Positions 40,206 through 48,786 of a DNA stretch of 48,786 nucleotides are shown here, one piece after another. Position 1 is the stretch's first letter. The number at the start of each line of letters is the position of its first letter. The notes below the pieces were generated by a model, which ran no database searches, was not told the origin of the DNA, and worked only from the letters and a program-made list of their open reading frames with translations. This stretch comes from Actinomycetota bacterium. Its GTDB lineage: Bacteria > Actinomycetota > Actinomycetes > Nanopelagicales > Nanopelagicaceae. The translations under genes and the position numbers were made by a program. The DNA is taken from positions 1 to 48,786 of the forward strand of contig CANLEG010000003.1 of NCBI GenBank assembly GCA_947489605.1, read 5' to 3'.

Positions 40206-41126
40206 ATGGCAAAAAGCAATTCGAAGGTTTCTCGCTTAGGAACTAAATCGACAAATCGGGAAGAAGAATTTTCCGCAACTTCGAGTGTTCTAGGCAAGAA
40301 AATGGTCGAGTTCCCTGCGATTAAAAATCCGCCTGTTGCGGGACCCGCACGAGTTATATCCGTAGTCAACCAAAAGGGCGGCGTAGGCAAAACAACAACC
40401 ACTATTAACTTGGGTGCTGCGTTGGCTGAACTTGGACGCAGAGTTCTATTAATCGATTTCGATTCGCAAGCGAGTATGACTACAGGTTTGGGAATTAAGC
40501 CACTTCAAATTAAAGAGCAGTACGGCTCGATCTGGTATCTACTAAATGATTCAAGTGCAAATATCTCTGAATTCATTTTGAAATCAAATGTTCCAGGTCT
40601 GGATTTTATTCGCGGACATAAAGATTTAGCAGCTGCAGATGCAGCATTTGTTTCTGAATTAGCTAAGGAACATAAATTAAGGAAACTTTTAGAACCCGTT
40701 CTAGATGAATATGACGACATTCTTATCGATTGCTCGCCATCACTTGGAACGCTCACGATCAATGCTTTAACTGCCTCTGATGGCGTTTTAATCCCAATGG
40801 AATGTGAATATTTCGCAGTACTAGGTCTTGGTTTAGTTCGCGAAACAATAGACAAAGTGCGCACTAATACCAATCCGCAATTACAGATTGATGGCATCCT
40901 CGCAACTATGTTTGAACGTAAAACCGCCCACTCTCGCGAAGTTCTGGAATTAATTTACAAAGAATTCCCAGATGACTTGCTAGATACGATCATCGCAAGA
41001 ACCGTGCGCTTCTCTGAATCGACCGTCAAAGGTGAACCAATAACAACATATGCAAGTAGTTCAACCGGAGCTGTTTCATATCGCAGACTAGCCCGTGAAT
41101 TAATTTACCGAGGAGGAGCAAAATGA
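40206..41126 (+). CDS. parA: ParA-family ATPase (Soj-like)
   Basis: VVNQKGGVGKTTTTINLGAALAELGRRVLLIDFDSQAS, IDCSPSLGTLTINAL. Confidence 0.95.
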   Translation: MAKSNSKVSRLGTKSTNREEEFSATSSVLGKKMVEFPAIKNPPVAGPARVISVVNQKGGVGKTTTTINLGAALAELGRRVLLIDFDSQASMTTGLGIKPLQIKEQYGSIWYLLNDSSANISEFILKSNVPGLDFIRGHKDLAAADAAFVSELAKEHKLRKLLEPVLDEYDDILIDCSPSLGTLTINALTASDGVLIPMECEYFAVLGLGLVRETIDKVRTNTNPQLQIDGILATMFERKTAHSREVLELIYKEFPDDLLDTIIARTVRFSESTVKGEPITTYASSSTGAVSYRRLARELIYRGGAK

Positions 41127-41515
41127 GTAGAAGAGTAAGCCTGCCTGGAGCCGATGAACTGTTCCGCCAGACAACAACGTTGAGCGCTGTCCCATCACAA
41201 ACTCCTACTCCAATAGAAGACGTTCCTACTGCGCCTATCACAGGTAAAAAGTCGGTTCGTACGACTCCTCGTCGCAGAGTTAACTCATTTGATAAATCTC
41301 CAAGTGGCCGTGAAAGACATGATGAAAAAATAACTGTGTATCTTTCGCCCGAAGAACTTTATGATCTTGAACAAGCTAGATTGGCTCTGCGTGGAGATTT
41401 AGGACTTGCGGTTGATCGCGGTCGCATCGTTCGTGAATCTTTAGCAATTATCATTGCTGATCTTGAAACTAAAGGCGACCAAAGCATTATTGCTCGCCGG
41501 CTTCGTGGAAAGTAA
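41123..41515 (+). CDS. Hypothetical basic protein downstream of parA
   Basis: Pro/Thr/Arg-rich N-terminus and a C-terminal HDEKITVYLSPEELYDLEQARLALRG... segment resembling ribbon-helix-helix proteins; 4-nt overlap with parA. Confidence 0.75.
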   Translation: MSRRVSLPGADELFRQTTTLSAVPSQTPTPIEDVPTAPITGKKSVRTTPRRRVNSFDKSPSGRERHDEKITVYLSPEELYDLEQARLALRGDLGLAVDRGRIVRESLAIIIADLETKGDQSIIARRLRGK

Positions 41516-41534
41516 GCCGTAAATAACTTAAGCT

Positions 41535-44091
<2,557 letters not shown>

Positions 44092-45849
44092 CTAACCTAT
44101 CATTTCCGACCTACTCATTGCGACCATATCGAGCAGTTCGCCAGCGTGTTCTTGTGCTGTTTTTGAATCTTCCTGCCCAGAGAGCAATCTCGCGATTTCC
44201 TTTCGGCGGTCTGCGCCCGAAACTTCCAAGATATTACTTTGAGTCACAGAACCACTCTCATTCTTGGAAACCACAAAATGATTGTCGGCCCAACTTGCAA
44301 CCTGAGCCAAGTGCGTAACAACGATAACTTGTGAATTCTGCGCGAGAAGCGCCAACCTTTTGCCAACTTCGATAGCTGCCTTGCCGCCAACTCCTGCATC
44401 TACTTCATCAAAAATATATGTCCCCACTGGGGAATTCTTAGCCAATACAACTTCAATGGAGAGCATTACTCGAGAGAGTTCGCCGCCACTCGCGGCTTTT
44501 GATAATGGTAAAAGTTTTCCATCGGTATGACTGGTGAACAAAAACAAAACCTCATCTAACCCTGTTGCCGAAAAGTTTTCAGGCTTCGAGCCATCTGATG
44601 TAGTTACTTGAACCGAAATCTTGGCATTTGGCATTGCCAAGAGCACCATCTCTGAAGTGATTGCAGTAGAGAGTTTCTTAGCCACACTAAATCTTGAAGC
44701 AGATAGATTCAATCCCAATTCTTGCAATTTCCCAAAACAGGCAAGACTTTCATCTCTGAGCTCAGCAAGTTTCGAATCTCCACCTTGCAAATCCTCCAAA
44801 CGTGAACTTGCTTCATCTCCCGCTATTAGAAGATTCTCATAGGCACTTTCACGATCACTACCTTCACCATATTTTTTCAATAAACCATTAAGTTCACTTT
44901 TTCGGTTCTGCAAGTAATCAAATCTTGCTGGGTCTGCGCCAAGTCCAGCAAGGTAGCGCTCTAGATCCGAGCTATTTTCAGCAAATTCATAAATTAATTC
45001 CGAATATTTCTCAATCAGAGAATCGAGTTCTGAATCTTTTCCTTTGAGATTTTCAAGAATCTTTTTCGTTAGACCTAATGCAGCCGTCGGCGATTCATCT
45101 TCTCCGGAGATAATTCCTAGGGCCTGAATAAGACCGGCATTTAACTCTTCAACAGCTCCTAACTTAGTAATCTCATTTTCTATTTGATCAAGCTCGCCCT
45201 TCTTTGGTGCTATCTTCGCAAAATCGTCAACGAACCCAGTTAATTTTGCAATCTCAAAATCACGGACCTTGAGTTGACTTGTCAGATCCGCTACCCGTTT
45301 GCGAATTAAATTAAATTCAATAAATTTATCTGAATATTTGGCAGCCGAATCTTGATAATCGCCGTAGGAATCTAGAAGGTTCAATTGCACCGCAGGCTTG
45401 CTTAACCTCGCCGAACTGGATTGCGCGTGAATCTCAACCAATTCTTGAGCTAATTCAGATACTTGAGAAGTGGTTGTTACGGCCCCACCGAGCGAAATTT
45501 TTGACTTACCTTGGTTTGTTACGCTGCGATTGATAATTACATCACCGTCTTCGACGAAACCTCCAGCTTCTTCAACGATTGTTTGCAACGTATCTCCGAT
45601 ATTAAATTTTCCACTCACAACTAATCTCTCGTCACCTGACCTAACAAAATCCGCGTCAGACTTTGATCCCAAAATTAGATTTAGGGCGGTTAGCACCATT
45701 GTTTTTCCGGCACCCGTTTCACCCGTAATTACGGTTAAGCCATCTTTGAAATCTACCTCTGCCGAATCTATGACTCCAAGGCTACGTATTGTTAATTCAC
45801 GCAGTGCGCTCTTCTGTAAAACTTTTTTCAAGAACTCTCTCCGCGCCAA
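44092..45849 (-). CDS. recN: DNA repair protein RecN
   Basis: VITGETGAGKTMVLTAL, ASGGELSRVMLSIE, FDEVDAGVGGKAA. Confidence 0.96.
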   Translation of the reverse strand: MARREFLKKVLQKSALRELTIRSLGVIDSAEVDFKDGLTVITGETGAGKTMVLTALNLILGSKSDADFVRSGDERLVVSGKFNIGDTLQTIVEEAGGFVEDGDVIINRSVTNQGKSKISLGGAVTTTSQVSELAQELVEIHAQSSSARLSKPAVQLNLLDSYGDYQDSAAKYSDKFIEFNLIRKRVADLTSQLKVRDFEIAKLTGFVDDFAKIAPKKGELDQIENEITKLGAVEELNAGLIQALGIISGEDESPTAALGLTKKILENLKGKDSELDSLIEKYSELIYEFAENSSDLERYLAGLGADPARFDYLQNRKSELNGLLKKYGEGSDRESAYENLLIAGDEASSRLEDLQGGDSKLAELRDESLACFGKLQELGLNLSASRFSVAKKLSTAITSEMVLLAMPNAKISVQVTTSDGSKPENFSATGLDEVLFLFTSHTDGKLLPLSKAASGGELSRVMLSIEVVLAKNSPVGTYIFDEVDAGVGGKAAIEVGKRLALLAQNSQVIVVTHLAQVASWADNHFVVSKNESGSVTQSNILEVSGADRRKEIARLLSGQEDSKTAQEHAGELLDMVAMSRSEMIG

Positions 45850-46679
45850 CCTTCAATAGGTAGCTTGAACTTTGCAACTAATCGGTCGGTGAAATTTCCA
45901 GCATTGACATAGGCAAGTTGAATCTTTGCTTTTTCTTTGGTTATAACTATTCGGTCGCTGAGTTGAATTTCCTCTTGACGGAGCCCATCAGCGGAAATCT
46001 GCGCATCATTTGAAAGCACATCAATAACAATTTCACACTCAGGTGATACAACCATGGGTCTAGAAAAAAGCGCGTGAGCAGCTAACGGCAACAGAACTAG
46101 CGCACTCACTTCTGGCCAAACAACTGGGCCACCCGCTGAAAAAGCGTAGGCCGTTGATCCAGTTGGTGTCGCGCAAATAACTCCGTCGCAACCCCACTTA
46201 GAAAGTGGCCTACCATCTATTTGCACAAAGAGTTCGAGCATTCGGGTTGAACTTCTTTCAACAACGACTTCATTTAAAGCCCAGCCTTGCGAGATTACAG
46301 AACCATTTCGAATAATTTCATATTTCAGAGTCAGTCGGGGCTCTCGATGGATAGAACCACTATCAACAGCTTTAACGATTTCTGCAATTGATGGCTCAGA
46401 TATCTCAGCGAGGAAACCAACATTTCCTAAGTTGATTCCGATGATTGGAACTTCATGACCTTTTACAATCTCGGCAGCTCTGAGAATCGTTCCATCTCCA
46501 CCAAGAACGATGACCGCTGAGATATCGGAGATTTCAGCAATTGCCTTACTTCCAGCCAACAGATCTGGATGATTCGAAACTACTTCAATATCTTTCTTTA
46601 AAAACTCCGCTGCTAAATTATTTGCAAATTTGATTGCCGCAGGCCGAGTTGGATGGACCACTAACGCTATTTTTTTCAT
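45828..46679 (-). CDS. nadK: NAD kinase
   Basis: VLGGDGTILRAAE, INLGNVGFLAE, TPTGSTAYAFSAGGP. Start moved to ATG 46679. Confidence 0.96.
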   Translation of the reverse strand: MKKIALVVHPTRPAAIKFANNLAAEFLKKDIEVVSNHPDLLAGSKAIAEISDISAVIVLGGDGTILRAAEIVKGHEVPIIGINLGNVGFLAEISEPSIAEIVKAVDSGSIHREPRLTLKYEIIRNGSVISQGWALNEVVVERSSTRMLELFVQIDGRPLSKWGCDGVICATPTGSTAYAFSAGGPVVWPEVSALVLLPLAAHALFSRPMVVSPECEIVIDVLSNDAQISADGLRQEEIQLSDRIVITKEKAKIQLAYVNAGNFTDRLVAKFKLPIEGWRGESS

Positions 46680-47464
46680 TGTGGCCCTTTCGCTATTGCT
46701 AAATCTAAAGCAGATTCCACTAATTCCGATGCCCCACGCTTTAGCCACAAGAAATACTCCACATTTCCCGATGGACCCGGTAGCGGACTCGCTATAACTC
46801 CGTTACAACCTAGTCCCATGTCATATGCGCAGTCAGCCACTTCCATAACCGCATTTTTTCGCAGCGCGCTATCTCTTACGACTCCCCCAGCGCCCAATTT
46901 TTCACGTCCTACTTCAAATTGAGGTTTTACCATCACAAGAAAATCAGCACTAGTTCTAGATACCGACACGAGCGCTGGTAAAACTAAAGTTAAAGAAATA
47001 AACGATAAATCTGCAACAACTAGATCCACAGGTTCGCCAACTTGCTCAATCGTTAAGTGCCGAACATTGGTGCGATCTAAAATCGTTACGCGAGGATCGT
47101 TTCTCAGCTCCCATGCCAATTGTCCATATCCGACATCAACTGCCACGACAGATTGGACATCACGTTTCAAAAGTACATCCGTGAATCCTCCGGTAGAAGC
47201 ACCCGCATCCAGAGCTCTTTTTCCACTTACAACAATTTCTGGAAATGCATCCAGCGCTCCTGCAAGCTTATGACCACCGCGTGAAACAAAATCATCTCTG
47301 TTTCCTTGGATGGTTATAGACGTTTCGGCATCTACTTGAGTTGCCGGCTTCGAGGCCGGAATTCCAATAACCAAAACCGAACGAGATTCGATTAAATCTG
47401 CAGCATGATCCCTAGAACGCGCCAATCCACGTCTCACCAATTCTGCATCTAATCTGGTTTTCAT
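46676..47464 (-). CDS. tlyA: TlyA-family rRNA methyltransferase
   Basis: RLDAELVRRGLARSRDHAADLI, ALDAGASTGGFTDVLL, MVKPQFEVG. Confidence 0.95.
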   Translation of the reverse strand: MKTRLDAELVRRGLARSRDHAADLIESRSVLVIGIPASKPATQVDAETSITIQGNRDDFVSRGGHKLAGALDAFPEIVVSGKRALDAGASTGGFTDVLLKRDVQSVVAVDVGYGQLAWELRNDPRVTILDRTNVRHLTIEQVGEPVDLVVADLSFISLTLVLPALVSVSRTSADFLVMVKPQFEVGREKLGAGGVVRDSALRKNAVMEVADCAYDMGLGCNGVIASPLPGPSGNVEYFLWLKRGASELVESALDLAIAKGPQ

Positions 47465-47472
47465 TAAACTAT

Positions 47473-47625
47473 TTAGAGCCCATCAATTTCAGATAATACT
47501 TTGTTCAACTCCGTATGGATCTCTTCAAATTCCACGGAATGAGTATCTAAAGGCTTAGCGCTTATTTCGGATATTCTGGTTTTAATTGCCGAAATCTCTA
47601 GATTTGAGTCAGGAATTTTTTCCAT
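47473..47625 (-). CDS. Small hypothetical protein (50 aa)
   Basis: ATG to TAA on the minus strand: MEKIPDSNLEISAIKTRISEISAKPLDTHSVEFEEIHTELNKVLSEIDGL. Fills the gap in the tlyA cluster; absent from the ORF track. Confidence 0.65.
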   Translation of the reverse strand: MEKIPDSNLEISAIKTRISEISAKPLDTHSVEFEEIHTELNKVLSEIDGL

Positions 47626-47943
47626 TTACTTCCCACCTTTCTTGATAACAGATTTAGCCTTCGCTTTTCTTGGCGCAGACTTCTTCGCAACAACTTTCTT
47701 CGCAATTTTTGCGCGACCTTCCAATTCGGATATCCGTTTAGCGAGAATATCCAAATCTGAAATCTTAACGAAGCCCATTCGACTAACAGTCTCTTCGATC
47801 TGCTTCTCTATTTTCTCCTTGGCAATCTCGCCGTTTTCAACTACCCAGGAGCGCACAGACTTCGCTATTTCAGCCGCAGTTGCTTCGTTCTTGCCAAGGG
47901 TTGCCAAGTATTTTTTTAGCACGGAATTCAAATCGGAAGCCAT
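47626..47943 (-). CDS. Hypothetical protein, coiled/phasin-like with Lys/Ala-rich C-terminal tail
   Basis: 105 aa, tail KIAKKVVAKKSAPRKAKAKSVIKKGGK; cotranscribed arrangement with tlyA. Confidence 0.7.
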   Translation of the reverse strand: MASDLNSVLKKYLATLGKNEATAAEIAKSVRSWVVENGEIAKEKIEKQIEETVSRMGFVKISDLDILAKRISELEGRAKIAKKVVAKKSAPRKAKAKSVIKKGGK

Positions 47944-47956
47944 GACCTAACCGTAT

Positions 47957-48352
47957 CTAAAGTCGAACCACATCGCTCGCTTCTACCTGCCAGCGGCTTG
48001 CAAGACCCGTTGGTGCTCGCCAAAATCTTCTACGAACAGAGCCTGTAATCTCCACCCAGCTATCGACTTTGAGCGTTAGGGCTGCGCGTCGGGCCTTTGC
48101 AGACCAGGCAGCAATATCTAGGGCATCTACTTCTTTTTTCAAACCCCTCGAATGTTTACGCCCGATAACAAGCCTGAACTCGACAACTTTATCTCCACTT
48201 GGCAAAACTTTTTCCACTGCCAAACTAGTTACACGTCCAACTAAAAATACTTCATTAACTGGCTCGTATTCAATTGGTAGAACCTCTTTATCCTTTTTCG
48301 ACTTTACTTTATCCGCAACTTTGATTTGTTTTTTTGGCAAAATATTCGACAT
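47957..48352 (-). CDS. Single-stranded DNA-binding protein (OB fold)
   Basis: NEVFLVGRVTS...KVVEFRLVIGRKHS...DALDIAAWSAKARRAALTLKVDSWVEITGSVRRRFWR. Confidence 0.85.
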   Translation of the reverse strand: MSNILPKKQIKVADKVKSKKDKEVLPIEYEPVNEVFLVGRVTSLAVEKVLPSGDKVVEFRLVIGRKHSRGLKKEVDALDIAAWSAKARRAALTLKVDSWVEITGSVRRRFWRAPTGLASRWQVEASDVVRL

Positions 48353-48488
48353 TGCAACCTAACTGGTTATTTTATTCCTTAAAGATTTTCTAAGATTGGA
48401 AATCATGCACTTCTCGAGAAGGATAAATATTCCGAAACAGATTCTCTGTGAATTAAAGAGAACTGTGGTTAATGTTTAATACTTATCC

Positions 48489-48536
48489 AAAAAAAAAGAG
48501 CCATTTCCAAAACCGAAGTAATGGAATAGCTCTTTT
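48489..48536 (-). terminator. Intrinsic terminator of the rRNA operon
   Basis: AAAAGAGC (48494-48501) pairs with GCTCTTTT (48529-48536); TTCG in the loop on the minus strand; 9-T run on the minus strand; just 3' of 5S. Confidence 0.85.
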
Positions 48537-48545
48537 TATAATGAT

Positions 48546-48664
48546 GTCCGGCGGCGATCTACTCTCCCACAAGGTCCCCCTTGCAGTACCATCGACGCTG
48601 AGAGGCTTAGCTTCCGGGTTCGGAATGGGACCGGGCGTTTCCCTCTCGCTATGGCCGCCGAAAC
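48546..48664 (-). rRNA. rrf: 5S ribosomal RNA
   Basis: Reverse complement GTTTCGGCGGCCATAGCGAGAGGGAAACGCCCGGTCCCATTCCGAACCCGGAAGCTAAGCC...GGGAGAGTAGATCGCCGCCGGAC. Confidence 0.96.
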
Positions 48665-48786
48665 TCTATTGAGTTATCAGTCAGTTGCATTTCTACAAAA
48701 ATTAAAATCCCAAAGGATCTAACTTATTAGAAATATAACAGTTCCCGACCGTAGCTCGGGAACCACACAGTGAACGCGATGCATTT

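Noticed and set aside
48665-48786. Possible 23S rRNA 3' end at the right edge
   Set aside because: The reverse complement (CGCGTTCACTGTGTGGTTCCCGAGCTACGGTCGGGAAC...) resembles the actinobacterial 23S-5S spacer; 23S proper is expected beyond the window.

Overview
This window looks like a compact, low-GC, free-living actinobacterial chromosome segment, possibly from the streamlined freshwater acI/Nanopelagicales group (inference). It carries about 50 housekeeping genes, one tRNA-Leu(GAG) and a 5S rRNA at the right edge. I see no CRISPR, IS element or prophage. The main result is that the window appears to straddle the replication terminus. A dif-like site, ATCGCCGATAA-TCTACA-TTATGTCAGAA, lies at 27751-27778 and overlaps the stop codons of two convergent genes. 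Gene orientation flips there, from mostly + on the left to almost all - on the right. A polar G-rich motif (GGGGGA, core octamer CTGGGGGA) also flips there and points toward dif from both sides. By manual count GGGGGA is 11:0 left of dif and 13:1 right of it, and CTGGGGGA is 9 of 9 dif-ward. This is a candidate undescribed FtsK-orienting (KOPS-like) or Chi-like motif. Other observations: the Pup-proteasome genes are absent from an otherwise conserved trmI...pafBC-tatAC-helY neighbourhood; many gene starts carry a TANNNT box 6-7 nt upstream, suggesting leaderless mRNAs; convergent genes are packed extremely tightly; and an AT-rich intergenic region rich in dyads lies between aroH and rluB. All counts were made by eye, without software.
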